A stretch of DNA of 64,000 nucleotides from assembly GCF_002198715.1 (NCBI RefSeq), contig NZ_MWLK01000038.1, positions 30,032-94,031 on the forward strand, read 5' to 3'. A program made the translations under genes and the position numbers. The stretch is from Rhodomicrobium sp. R_RK_3 (GTDB taxonomy: Bacteria; Pseudomonadota; Alphaproteobacteria; Rhizobiales; Rhodomicrobiaceae). Below the pieces are notes generated by a model. It searched no databases. It saw only the letters and a program-made list of their open reading frames with translations, and was not told the origin of the DNA. The stretch's first letter is position 1; every line of letters begins with the position of its first letter. This document shows, one piece after another, positions 42,869 to 50,966 of this stretch.

Positions 42869-44266
42869 TTGGCAGATCTCTCCAATGTCCAGGCCATCGT
42901 CGCACGGCGCTCGGCGCGGGAGTTTTTCGCCGTGCTGCTGTTCCGCATCGGCGACCCCATGGCGGCGCGCGCCTTCCTGCGGCAGTGGACGCCGTCGGCG
43001 CCCGGCGGCATGGCGCCCGAGGTCGCGGGAGAGGGCGCGCTGCATTTCCTCTTCGGCTGGAAAGGGATGGAGCGCCTGCTTGCCGGGCATCCCTTGCTCG
43101 ACGTCGCGCGTGGCCGGGTGGAGTTTGAGTCGTTCTTCGTCGATGCCTCGCATTCGGCGGACAGCCTTGCCATGGCCCGGCAGCTCGGCTTTCACGGAGA
43201 CAGCGCGCCGGAGGGCTGGTGGGGCGGCGGCTTCAAGTCGGGCGATATCGACATCGCCGTCTATGGCTGCTTCGAGAGCGATGCGCACAGGACGGGCGAG
43301 GTCGAGCGCCTGCGGGCGTCGGCGCGGCGCTGCCGTCTGGAGGAATTGCCGGTGACGGCCTTTCCCGGCGAGGCGCTGGCGGGCTACCGGCCGCCCAAGG
43401 GCCGCCTGCATTTCGGCTACCGCGACGGCCTTTCGGAGCCGGCCGTCGACTGGGCCGATGCCGGGATGGCGGGCGGGGTGAACCTGCGCGAATTCATCGC
43501 CGGCTACCCCAATGCCGACTATCCGACGGCGCCGCGCGCGCCCGGCCCCTGGCAGGATTTTGCCCGCGAGGGCAGCTATGGCTGCCTGACCTGGCTCTAT
43601 CAGGACGTCGCCGGCTTCAACGGATTTTTGCGCGATCATGCGGCGGAGGCCGAGAGCGCGGCCGGCGGGGCGGACCCGCAGGAATGGCTCGCGGCGAAGC
43701 TGATGGGCCGCTGGCGCGACGGCTCGCCGCTCAGCCTCCACCCCGGCGGCCAGCCCGCCGAGACGGTCGCCGACAATGAATTCGGCTATGCGGACGATCC
43801 GCTTGGCGTGAAATGCCCGCTCACGGCGCATATCCGCGTCGTCTATCCGCGCGACCAGCCGCTGAAATTCGCCAACCGGGTCCGCTTTCCGGGCGGCTCG
43901 CCGCGCCTGATCCGGCGGGGCTTCTCCTATGGAGCGCCGCTCGCCTCCGCGCAGGATGACGGGCAAGATCGCGGCCTTGTCGGGCTGTTTTTCTGCGGGC
44001 GGGTCAATGAGCAGTTCTACACCATCCTGCGCTGGATGCAGCTCACCGACTTCAGCGACGCCTTCCGCTCGATCCCGGACGGGCGGCGCCGGCAGGACGC
44101 GCTGCTCGGCACGCGCCCGGACCCGAACGCCAATACCGCCATGCACGCCCCGGCGAATGCCGGGCCGCCCTTCGCCGCGCCGTTAACCAATTTCATCCGA
44201 TATAGAGGCGTCGCGGTGCTGTTCGCGCCTAGCCTTGCCGCACTGAAAATCCTATCGGGCGCATAG
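42869..44266 (+). CDS. DyP-type heme peroxidase-like protein
   Basis: 465 residues from TTG 42869, which has GAGG 7 nt upstream; no ATG fits. The GxxDG motif is FGYRDGLSEP (Asp186, the distal acid) and the proximal heme ligand is His321 in CPLTAHIRVVYPRD. A downstream basic motif RLIRRGFSYG and the FFCGRVNEQFYTILRWM segment are typical. No signal peptide is visible, so it is cytosolic. Natural substrates of such peroxidases are uncertain. The 150-residue gene at 42337 is its probable partner. Confidence 0.88.
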   Translation: MADLSNVQAIVARRSAREFFAVLLFRIGDPMAARAFLRQWTPSAPGGMAPEVAGEGALHFLFGWKGMERLLAGHPLLDVARGRVEFESFFVDASHSADSLAMARQLGFHGDSAPEGWWGGGFKSGDIDIAVYGCFESDAHRTGEVERLRASARRCRLEELPVTAFPGEALAGYRPPKGRLHFGYRDGLSEPAVDWADAGMAGGVNLREFIAGYPNADYPTAPRAPGPWQDFAREGSYGCLTWLYQDVAGFNGFLRDHAAEAESAAGGADPQEWLAAKLMGRWRDGSPLSLHPGGQPAETVADNEFGYADDPLGVKCPLTAHIRVVYPRDQPLKFANRVRFPGGSPRLIRRGFSYGAPLASAQDDGQDRGLVGLFFCGRVNEQFYTILRWMQLTDFSDAFRSIPDGRRRQDALLGTRPDPNANTAMHAPANAGPPFAAPLTNFIRYRGVAVLFAPSLAALKILSGA

Positions 44267-44327
44267 GCCGGACCGGGCGGTGAGGCTCGCCGTGAGATCC
44301 GGCCCCATCCCCATATGGAGGGCGGAC

Positions 44328-45092
44328 ATGAAAATCGTCGTCATCGGAGGCAGCGGCCTCATCGGAAGCAAGGTGGTCGCCCGGCTGCGCGCCAAGGGCC
44401 ATGAGGTCGTCGCCGCCTCGCCGAGTTCGGGCGTCAACACGCTGACCGGCGAAGGCGTGGCCGAGGCGGTGGCGGGCGCGCGGATCGTCGTCGATCTGGC
44501 GAACTCGCCCTCCTTCGAGGACAAGCCGGCGATGGATTTCTTCGAGACCTCCGGGCGGAACCTGCTCGCCGCCGAGAAGGAAGCGGGCGTCGCCCATCAC
44601 GTCGCGCTGTCGGTGGTCGGCACCGACCGGCTGCAGGCGAGCGGCTATTTCCGCGCGAAGAAGGCGCAGGAGAGGCTGATCGAGGCCTCGGGCATTCCCT
44701 ATACGATAGTTCACTCGACGCAATTCTTCGAATTCGTCGGACCCATCGCCCAGTCCGCGACGGAGGGGCAAACGGTTCGCCTGCCATCCGCCCATATTCA
44801 GCCCATCGCCTCCGATGACGTCGCCGACGCGATGACCGACGCCATCCTCGGCGCGCCGGTGGGCGGCATCATCGAGATCGCCGGCCCCGAGCGGATGCCC
44901 CTGAGCGAGCTTGTCGCGCGCTATCTGAGAGCGACCGACGACCCGCGCGAAGTTATCCCGGATGCCCATGCCCGTTATTACGGCCTCGAGCTGGACGACC
45001 GGTCGCTGACGCCCGGCGAGGGCGCGCGCATCGGCTCGATCCGGTTCGACGATTGGGCCGGGCACGCCGTGCCGGCCCGGCCGGCACGATAA
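44328..45092 (+). CDS. NmrA-like / atypical SDR NAD(P)-binding protein
   Basis: 254 residues. N-terminal dinucleotide motif MKIVVIGGSGLIGSKVVARL, then a short-chain fold without the classical YxxxK in the SDR position (SGYFRAKKAQERLIEASGIP holds a YxxxK-like element). ALSVVGTDRLQASGYF matches the NmrA/ytfG-like subgroup. Such proteins bind NAD(P) and act as reductases or redox sensors. ATG 44328 has GGAGG 6 nt upstream. It follows the peroxidase by 61 bp in the same direction. Confidence 0.85.
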   Translation: MKIVVIGGSGLIGSKVVARLRAKGHEVVAASPSSGVNTLTGEGVAEAVAGARIVVDLANSPSFEDKPAMDFFETSGRNLLAAEKEAGVAHHVALSVVGTDRLQASGYFRAKKAQERLIEASGIPYTIVHSTQFFEFVGPIAQSATEGQTVRLPSAHIQPIASDDVADAMTDAILGAPVGGIIEIAGPERMPLSELVARYLRATDDPREVIPDAHARYYGLELDDRSLTPGEGARIGSIRFDDWAGHAVPARPAR

Positions 45093-45172
45093 TGGCAACA
45101 AGCGGGTTGACGAAAGCCGGCCGATGCCCCACCTTTGTGGACATCGCTAACAATTTGAAAGGAGGTGGTCAA

Positions 45173-45247
45173 ATGTCTCATTGTCCAGCGTCACTTAGGG
45201 CGCATCGTGTGAGCCAGACCTCTCCCGTGGAGACTGGCCGCGCGTAG
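45173..45247 (+). CDS. Possible 24-codon leader-type small protein
   Basis: The SD AAAGGAGGTGGTCAA before ATG 45173 is nearly the full anti-SD complement. The frame reads MSHCPASLRAHRVSQTSPVE then TGRA and stops at TAG 45245. An imperfect stem-loop occupies 45213-45238 inside the frame (GCCAG-TCTC / GAGA-CTGGC). A terminator follows at 45275-45304. The whole unit resembles a leader-peptide or a short regulatory transcript more than an enzyme gene. Confidence 0.45.
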   Translation: MSHCPASLRAHRVSQTSPVETGRA

Positions 45248-45274
45248 TTCGCGCCGCTCAAGTGGCCGACAATG

Positions 45275-45304
45275 GAAAGGCCGTCCCATCCGGGGCGGCC
45301 TTTC
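45275..45304. terminator. Bidirectional rho-independent terminator
   Basis: Stem GAAAGGCCG / CGGCCTTTC with an inner CCC/GGG extension and a short loop. It ends the 45173 unit on the plus strand and the MFS-MATE operon on the minus strand (stop at 45310). Confidence 0.75.
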
Positions 45305-45309
45305 GTATT

Positions 45310-46692
45310 TCAGCGCCGCTCGCCCCAGGGCACCAGCGCCACCGACAAGGCCGTCAGCACGCCGTAGGCGACCATGCCGACGGCGATCAGCGCGAACATC
45401 GCCCAGTCCGGCGCGCCCCAGCCGGTGAGCCACCAGCCGCCAATGGCGACGATGGCGAGCCGCGCGGTTCCGGCGAGCACCGGGCCGAGCACCTTGCCCG
45501 CGCCTTGCGCGGCGAAATAGAGGGCGAGGCCGAAGCCGAGAAAGGCATAGCCGGGCGCCGCCCAGGCGAAATAGGCGCGCGCCGAGGCGAGGATATGCGG
45601 GTTCTTGGTGAACAGCCCGGCCCATAGCTCGGGGAAGAGCCAAACCACCATCCCGACGACGCCGAGCACCAGCGCCGACAGGCCGCCGCCGGTCCAGGCG
45701 ACGCGGCGCGCCCGGGCGATATTGCCCGCGCCGATGGCCATGCCGACCAGCGGCAGCGAGGCGACGCCGATGGCGAAGGTGACCGGGATCAGCAGGAATT
45801 CGAGCCGCGCGCCGATGCCGTAGCCGGCCAGCGCCTCCTGGCCAAACTGCGCCACGATGCGGGTCAGGATCAGCACGACGAGCACCGTCTGCAGCGGCGA
45901 CAGGCAGGAGAGGCCGCCGACCTTCAGGATGTCGCGGAACATCTCGCCATGCAAAAGGCTCGGCGAGAATACGAGGCGCACGCGGGATCTGCCCGTCCGC
46001 AGATAGGCGAAGAGCACCAGCGTGGCGACGGCGAAGGCGATCACCGCGCCGAGCGCCACGCCCGCCATGCCGAGGCGCGGCAGCGGCCCGAGGCCCAGCC
46101 CCAACCCGCCGCTCAGCCCGATCTGCAGCAGCGCGGCGCCGAGCAGGATCGCCGAAGGGGTCTTCATGTCGCCCGAGCCGCGCACGACCGAGGCGAGCGT
46201 GTTGGCCAGCCAGACGCCGGCGAGGCCGGTGAAATAGATGTTGGAATAGAGCAGCGCTTCGCCCAGCACCGGGCCGGTGCCACCGAGCAGGCCGTAGATG
46301 GACGGGCCAAAGACGAGAAAGATCGCGCTGAACAGCAGCGCCGCCGCAACCGCGATGACGACGGCGTGCAGCGCCAGCGCCTGGGCCCGCCTTTCGTCGC
46401 CCGCGCCGAGCGCCCGGCTCACCGCCGAGGAGACGCCGCCGCCCATCGAGCCCGCCGACAGCATCTGCTGCAGCATCACCATCGGAAACACCAGCGCGAT
46501 GGCGGCGAGCGGCGGCGTGCCGAGCAGCCCGACATAGGAGGTCTCCGCCACCGCGACGAGGGCCGTCGCCAGCATCGCGATCATGTTCGGCCAGGCGAGC
46601 CGCATCAGCGTCGCCGCGATCGGCGAACTCAGCAGCGGGCTCGGCGCCAGCACCCGCAAGGGCGCGGGCGCGGTGGTGAGATGGACGGTCAT
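45310..46692 (-). CDS. MATE-family efflux transporter
   Basis: 460 residues, twelve hydrophobic segments in two homologous halves. N-terminal half MRLAWPNMIAMLATALVAVA followed by ETSYVGLLGTPPLAAIALVF; second half FGQEALAGYGIGARLEFLLI. These are MATE (NorM/DinF-type) signatures. It exports drugs or cationic compounds using Na+ or H+. Its ATG overlaps the MFS gene stop (ATGA), so two secondary transporters are translated together under MarR control. A rho-independent terminator follows. Confidence 0.92.
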   Translation of the reverse strand: MTVHLTTAPAPLRVLAPSPLLSSPIAATLMRLAWPNMIAMLATALVAVAETSYVGLLGTPPLAAIALVFPMVMLQQMLSAGSMGGGVSSAVSRALGAGDERRAQALALHAVVIAVAAALLFSAIFLVFGPSIYGLLGGTGPVLGEALLYSNIYFTGLAGVWLANTLASVVRGSGDMKTPSAILLGAALLQIGLSGGLGLGLGPLPRLGMAGVALGAVIAFAVATLVLFAYLRTGRSRVRLVFSPSLLHGEMFRDILKVGGLSCLSPLQTVLVVLILTRIVAQFGQEALAGYGIGARLEFLLIPVTFAIGVASLPLVGMAIGAGNIARARRVAWTGGGLSALVLGVVGMVVWLFPELWAGLFTKNPHILASARAYFAWAAPGYAFLGFGLALYFAAQGAGKVLGPVLAGTARLAIVAIGGWWLTGWGAPDWAMFALIAVGMVAYGVLTALSVALVPWGERR

Positions 46693-47933
46693 TCGCCGCC
46701 TCCGGCGCCGATCGCGGCGGCTTCAGGTGGAGCGGACCGCACCACGGCGCGCTCCTGGATCGGCCAGTTCAGCAGGCCGGCGGCGACGCCGAGGCCGATG
46801 GAGATCCACCACATCAAATTGTAGGAATGCGTCAGGTCGAAGACCCTGCCGCCGAGCCAAACTCCGATGAAGGCCCCGACCTGATGCGACAGGAAGACGA
46901 AGCCGAACAGCATCGACATCCAGGCCGTGCCGAAGAAGGTGGCGACGAGGCCGCTGGTCAGCGGGATGGTGGCGAGCCACAGGAGGCCGAGCAGCGCGCA
47001 CAGGATGATGACGCTGGCGGGCGTGATCGGCAGGTAGAGGAAGCCGAGAAAAATCACCGCGCGGCCGAAATAGATCACGCTGAGCGCGCGGCGCTTGTCG
47101 ATGAAGCGGCCCGACTGTCCGGCGATGAAGGTGCCGACGATATTGGCGATGCCGACGGCGGAGAGCGCATAGGGCCCGACCCAGGTCGGCAGGCCCTGGT
47201 CGACGGTGAAGGCGGGGAGATGCACCATGATGAAAGCGACATGGAAGCCGCAGACGAAGAAGCCCGCCGTCAGCAGCCAGTAGCTGGGAAAGGAGAAAGC
47301 CTCGACGAGGGCTTCGCGCAGGGTTTGCCGGCGGATGCCGGGGGCGGGTGCGGCCGGCTTGCCGCCGAGCGGCCAGGCGAGCGGGATCAGCAGGGCGGTG
47401 ATCGCCATCAGCCATAACAGGCTGCCCTGCCAGCCGGCATATTCGATCAGCAGATGCATGACCGGCAGCGCGATGAAGCCGCCGATGCCCGCCGCCATGC
47501 CGATGGAGGCGATCGCGCTGAGGCGCTTTTCCGGCGGGGCGAGCCGCCCGATGGTGCCGACCAGCGCCGTCACCCCGGTACCGCTGACGCCGATGCCCAT
47601 CAGGATGCCGCTGGCGTAGAGCTGCATCGGCGAGGTCGCGCCGTACATCAGGCCGAGGCCGCCAATGGCGCAGAGCAGGCAGAACACGATGATGCGGCCG
47701 GCGCCGAACTTGTCGATCAGCCCGCCCGACAGCGGCGCGCCGATGCCCATCATCAATTGCGCCAGCGCCATGGCCAGCCCGAACGGCTCGCGGCCGATCT
47801 GCAGCGCCATAGTGACGGGGCCGAGATAGAGGCCCATCGATTGTGCGCGGCCCATCGAGACGCCGACGATCACGCCGACGATCAGAATGAGCAGCCAGAG
47901 CGGCAATGCGGGTCTTGAGCTTGTGGTCGGCAT
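46689..47933 (-). CDS. MFS transporter
   Basis: 414 residues, twelve hydrophobic segments. The loop 2-3 motif is GGLIDKFGAGRIIVF, and the second-half equivalent QSGRFIDKRRALSVIYF is also present; the tail is short. The subfamily resembles oxalate/formate- or monocarboxylate-type MFS proteins (PLWLLILIVGVIVGVSMGRA start), so a solute other than an antibiotic is possible. ATG 47933 has AGGGA upstream. Preceded by an operator-like repeat at 47962-47977. Confidence 0.92.
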   Translation of the reverse strand: MPTTSSRPALPLWLLILIVGVIVGVSMGRAQSMGLYLGPVTMALQIGREPFGLAMALAQLMMGIGAPLSGGLIDKFGAGRIIVFCLLCAIGGLGLMYGATSPMQLYASGILMGIGVSGTGVTALVGTIGRLAPPEKRLSAIASIGMAAGIGGFIALPVMHLLIEYAGWQGSLLWLMAITALLIPLAWPLGGKPAAPAPGIRRQTLREALVEAFSFPSYWLLTAGFFVCGFHVAFIMVHLPAFTVDQGLPTWVGPYALSAVGIANIVGTFIAGQSGRFIDKRRALSVIYFGRAVIFLGFLYLPITPASVIILCALLGLLWLATIPLTSGLVATFFGTAWMSMLFGFVFLSHQVGAFIGVWLGGRVFDLTHSYNLMWWISIGLGVAAGLLNWPIQERAVVRSAPPEAAAIGAGGGE

Positions 47934-47961
47934 CGCGGCGTCCCTAAGTTGATAAAATTTT

Positions 47962-47977
47962 CCTGTATATGCAGCTA
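47962..47977 (-). promoter_or_regulatory. Candidate MarR operator, MFS-MATE promoter
   Basis: Read on the minus strand, TAGCTGCATATACAGG, one mismatch from the copy before marR at 48453-48468. The CTGYATATGCAG core is an (almost) perfect 12-bp palindrome. It lies 28 bp upstream of the MFS start, with an AT-rich stretch after it, so binding should block transcription of the transporters. Confidence 0.65.
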
Positions 47978-47991
47978 TTTGGCGGAACCGG

Positions 47992-48441
47992 TCATTGCGA
48001 CAGGCGCTGGAGCACATGGTCGAGCGCGGCATTGACGGACGGCGATCTGTCCGAGCCGATGGCCCGTTCGACATGGCGCTGGGCAGCGAGCCAGGCCGGC
48101 TTGGCCTTGGCCAGCCGCTCGCGGCCGCTCTCGGTGAGCTTGAGCCGGCGGGCGCGGCGATCGCGCGGGTCCGCCTCATGGGTGACGAAGCCGTCGCGCT
48201 CCAGCGGGCGCAGATTGCGGGTCAGCGTGGTCGGGTCCATGATCAGCCGCTCGGCCAGCGCGCCGATGGTAATGCCGTCGAGCCAGGCCAGATGGGCGAG
48301 CAGGCCATATTGAGTGATGGTCAGGCCGTGCGGCTCGAGAAACTGGTCGTAGATCTGAGACACCAGCCGCGACGCCTTGCGGATGCGCAGGCATGTGCAG
48401 GTCGAGTCACGGGGCGCGAGGAATTCGGCATCTTCCGACAT
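47992..48441 (-). CDS. MarR-family transcriptional regulator
   Basis: 149 residues. Winged HTH with YGLLAHLAWLDGITIGALAE, recognition region RLIMDPTTLTRNLRPLERDG, and wing EADPRDRRARRLKLTESGRE. The N-terminal CTCLRIRKASRLVSQIYDQF forms the dimer helix and contains Cys residues (C15 and C17 by count) that could sense oxidants; that is inference. ATG 48441. It precedes the MFS-MATE genes by 58 bp in the same direction, and a copy of the operator lies before each. Confidence 0.92.
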   Translation of the reverse strand: MSEDAEFLAPRDSTCTCLRIRKASRLVSQIYDQFLEPHGLTITQYGLLAHLAWLDGITIGALAERLIMDPTTLTRNLRPLERDGFVTHEADPRDRRARRLKLTESGRERLAKAKPAWLAAQRHVERAIGSDRSPSVNAALDHVLQRLSQ

Positions 48442-48452
48442 GGGCCGGAAGG

Positions 48453-48468
48453 TAGCTGCATATGCAGG
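48453..48468 (+). promoter_or_regulatory. Candidate MarR operator, autoregulatory
   Basis: TAGCTGCATATGCAGG, whose centre CTGCATATGCAG is a perfect 12-bp palindrome, 11 bp upstream of the marR ATG. It is repeated with one change before the MFS gene, so one protein probably controls both. Confidence 0.65.
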
Positions 48469-48605
48469 TAAATGCAAGGGGCGGACGAGCGATGCCCGCG
48501 AAAGGGCCGCAGTGGCGATGGGGCCTGCGGCTCAAGTGCAAGGACAGCGGCGCGCTATGGCAGGATCATGAGCTGGAAACGTCAGGCGCGACTCCGTCCC
48601 CTTTT

Positions 48606-48687
48606 GTCATTCCCGCGAAGGCGGGAATCCAGCCGCGCCCACGGCGGCACCTCAAGGATGCTGGATTCCCGCCTGCGCGGGAATGAC
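48606..48687. repeat. REP-like inverted repeat pair, 27-bp arms
   Basis: Arms 48606-48632 and 48661-48687 are inverted copies with a single mismatch, separated by 28 bp. Each arm is itself a small hairpin (CCCGCGAAGGCGGG), so the element is a palindrome of palindromes, the layout of bacterial REP/BIME elements. Confidence 0.85.
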
Positions 48688-48770
48688 AACGCAACCCAAT
48701 GGCGGCGGCAGATGCCATCACAGCCAATCCCGCTCTCGAGGTTGGTGAGATTAGGCGGGACCCGGTTTCT

Positions 48771-48878
48771 CGAAATCCCCGCGAAGGCGGGGATCCAGTA
48801 TTCACAAACTCGAAATTGGCTTTCTGCCCAAGCATTTACGCTGCGGCGTACTGGATCCCCGCCTTCGCGGGGATTTCG
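48771..48878. repeat. REP-like inverted repeat pair, perfect 30-bp arms
   Basis: Arms 48771-48800 and 48849-48878 are perfect inverted repeats of 30 bp with a 48-bp spacer. Arm core CCCCGCGAAGGCGGGG is a hairpin. The spacer begins TTCACAAACTCG, also found in the decayed copy at 63714. Related in arm sequence to the pair at 48606. Confidence 0.9.
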
Positions 48879-49087
48879 TCTTGGGGTGGCGGGCGGACCC
48901 GATCCCATGCCGCTCCAGCGCATCCGCTGTCTTGCCTGGCGTCTGGCCTGGTGCCTGGATCGCCGCATCCTTGCCTTCTCCCCATGGAGACATTTGCGTC
49001 CACACGGACCACTACTCCCGTCGTCCCGGGCGGCCTTCAGGCCGAACCGGGACCCATTGGCGGAACCGATGGCACCGTGCTTGCGGC

Positions 49088-49180
49088 GAGGCGAGTAGGC
49101 CCCGGCTCTGACGGCCGGGGCGACGGAGTTAAGATTGTAAAGTTCTCCAAAGGGAGACGGCACTTGGCAGCGGATCGGTC
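49088..49180. repeat. About 95-bp repeat, second copy inverted near 63899
   Basis: Contains the hairpin CCCCGGC-TCTGAC-GGCCGGGG. The reverse complement of 63899-63995 aligns along its length with scattered changes, including GAGGCGAGT, the hairpin, and the terminal GCGGAT. Not coding; probably a dispersed repeat. Confidence 0.7.
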
Positions 49181-49235
49181 TAAACCGACCCGCTGACACG
49201 GATATGCGCGCAGCCCTCCACCATCCGTAGCCGGA

Positions 49236-49347
49236 CTCCCTCTCCCTTGGGAGAGGGCGGGGGTGAGGGGTTCGTGAGTCAGCCGAGAGGCACCAACCCC
49301 TCACCCGGCGTGCTGACGCACGCCACCCTCTCCCCTTGGAGAGGGTT
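49236..49347. repeat. Inverted repeat with CCCTCTCCC/GGGAGAGGG arms
   Basis: A short perfect hairpin, CCCTCTCCC-TT-GGGAGAGGG at 49238-49257, is followed by GGGGGTGAGGGG. Inverted counterparts CCCCTCACCC and CCCTCTCCCCTTGGAGAGGG lie at 49297-49306 and about 49326-49345. This is a common dispersed bacterial repeat pattern. Confidence 0.7.
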
Positions 49348-49390
49348 GGGCTGCGGCGCGGCGCAGTTCGTCCACCTCAATAACCTTCCC

Positions 49391-50818
49391 CTACGCCGCT
49401 GCGGGACGCGGCTGCAGCGGGGGCTGCACCTCGGCGGGGATCGGCGAGACATACGGGTGGCGCGCGGTGCGCTTGGCCAGATCGGCCTTGCTGCGGGCGA
49501 TCAGCTCCGGGTCGGCGAGCGCATCGACCGCCACGCCCGCCATCGCCTTGGCCGCGTAAATCAGCCCCTTATGCGCGGCGCCGGCCTTGCCCTGGGCGGT
49601 GATCTGCCAGGAATGGCCCGGCGTGCCGATGGCGTGCGTGGCGACGCGCGCCTGCACGGTCGGCACCACCCAGCTCACATCACCGACATCGGTCGAGCCG
49701 ATCATCGGCTCGCCCTTCACCTCGAGCGGCACGACGAGATCGCAGAGCGGCGTGTCGCTCGTCTGCGGTACGCCCGCACGCAGGTAGGAGGCCTCGATGT
49801 CCTGCTCGCTCAGCGTCGCGCGGATCTTGGCGGCAAACTCGCGGTCGGCGGCGTCGAAGGGCACCGGGCCGAGGCGCATCAGATTCTGATACATGGCCTC
49901 CTCGAGCGGCGTGTTGCCGAGCAGGTTCGAAACCGCGCTCAGCACCTTGATCTCGACCTGCGTGCCGGTCATCAGCGCCGCGCCCCGGGCGACGTCGCGC
50001 ACCCGCTCGTTCAGCGCACGCATGCCGACGACATCGCGCGAGCGCACGGCATAGCGCACGGTCGCCTTGGCCTGCACCACGTTCGGCGCGACGCCGCCGG
50101 CATCGATCATGGCGTAATGGATGCGGCTGTCGGCGGGGACGTGCTCGCGCAGATAGTTGACGCCGACATTCATCAGCTCGACCGCGTCGAGCGCGCTGCG
50201 GCCGAGATGCGGCGCGGCGGCGGCGTGCGAGGCGCGGCCGGTGAAGGTGAAATCCATGCGCGTATTTGCAAGCGACAGCGCCTCGTCGACCTTGGTCATG
50301 GCGGCGGGGTGCCAGGTGATGGCGATGTCGACATCCTTGAAGGCGCCTTCGCGCACCATGAAGGCCTTCGCCGCGCCGCCCTCTTCGGCCGGGCAGCCGT
50401 AATAGCGCACGCGGCCGGGCTGGCCGGTGGCGGCGAGATAGTCCTTCAGCGCGGTGGCGGCGAGCAGCGCGGCCGAGCCGAGCATGTTGTGGCCGCAGCC
50501 ATGGCCGTTGCCGTTGCCGGGCAGCGGGCGGTGCTCGGCGATATTGGCCTCCTGGCTGAGGCCGGGCAGAGCGTCATATTCGCCGAGGATGGCGATCACC
50601 GGGCCGCCGGAGCCGGCCTCGCCCATGACGGCGGTCGGGATGCCGCAATAGTTTTCCGTGACCTCAAAGCCTTGCTCCTTGAGCATGGCGGTGTGCTCGG
50701 CGACCGACTTGAACTCGGTATAGGCGATTTCCGGCATCCCCCAGACGCGGTCGCTGAGGTCGAGAAAGCCTTGCCGCTTGGCGTCGACCAGATCCCAGAT
50801 TTGCTCGGTATTCTTCAT
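49391..50818 (-). CDS. M20-family amidohydrolase (AbgB-like)
   Basis: 475 residues. Di-zinc motifs: EYDALPGLSQEAN (D82 region), GHGCGHNMLGSAALL (H106-H110) and GCPAEEGGAAKAF (E145/E146), with H170 in AITWHPAAM. A dimerisation/lid domain follows (FTFTGRASHAAAAPHLGRSA). The closest remembered group is AbgB, which splits p-aminobenzoyl-glutamate, and related amide hydrolases. ATG 50818 has GAGG 8 nt upstream; GTG 50827 is in frame. Orientation matches the peptide ABC importer upstream, so it may process an imported amide, though an orphan gene lies between. Confidence 0.9.
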   Translation of the reverse strand: MKNTEQIWDLVDAKRQGFLDLSDRVWGMPEIAYTEFKSVAEHTAMLKEQGFEVTENYCGIPTAVMGEAGSGGPVIAILGEYDALPGLSQEANIAEHRPLPGNGNGHGCGHNMLGSAALLAATALKDYLAATGQPGRVRYYGCPAEEGGAAKAFMVREGAFKDVDIAITWHPAAMTKVDEALSLANTRMDFTFTGRASHAAAAPHLGRSALDAVELMNVGVNYLREHVPADSRIHYAMIDAGGVAPNVVQAKATVRYAVRSRDVVGMRALNERVRDVARGAALMTGTQVEIKVLSAVSNLLGNTPLEEAMYQNLMRLGPVPFDAADREFAAKIRATLSEQDIEASYLRAGVPQTSDTPLCDLVVPLEVKGEPMIGSTDVGDVSWVVPTVQARVATHAIGTPGHSWQITAQGKAGAAHKGLIYAAKAMAGVAVDALADPELIARSKADLAKRTARHPYVSPIPAEVQPPLQPRPAAA

Positions 50819-50966
50819 GGCATGCACCTCTTATGCTGACGGATCAATGGCGCGGTTAGCGCGCGTGGGTGAGGCGGTAAGTGCCCCTACCCACAATTCC
50901 AACCTTTGCTCGCCACGAATTTGACCCTTTCCCTACATTCATCACAGATCTACGTAACGCAGCTTA

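Larger units (their letters stand above)
48442..49390. other. Repeat island, about 950 bp without genes
   Basis: After the MarR operator this region is a series of dispersed inverted repeats (48606-48687, 48771-48878, 49088-49180, 49236-49347). No reading frame in it looks coding. Two of the repeats recur near 63714-64000. The M20 gene ends at its right edge. Confidence 0.75.

Noticed and set aside
48472..49304. Open frames of 200-240 codons across the repeat island
   Set aside because: They translate the inverted repeats themselves (recurring SPPSRGF/RRGS patterns) and have no SD or domain.
48606..49347. CRISPR array
   Set aside because: Repeats are inverted pairs of different families, not regularly spaced direct repeats, and no cas gene is nearby.
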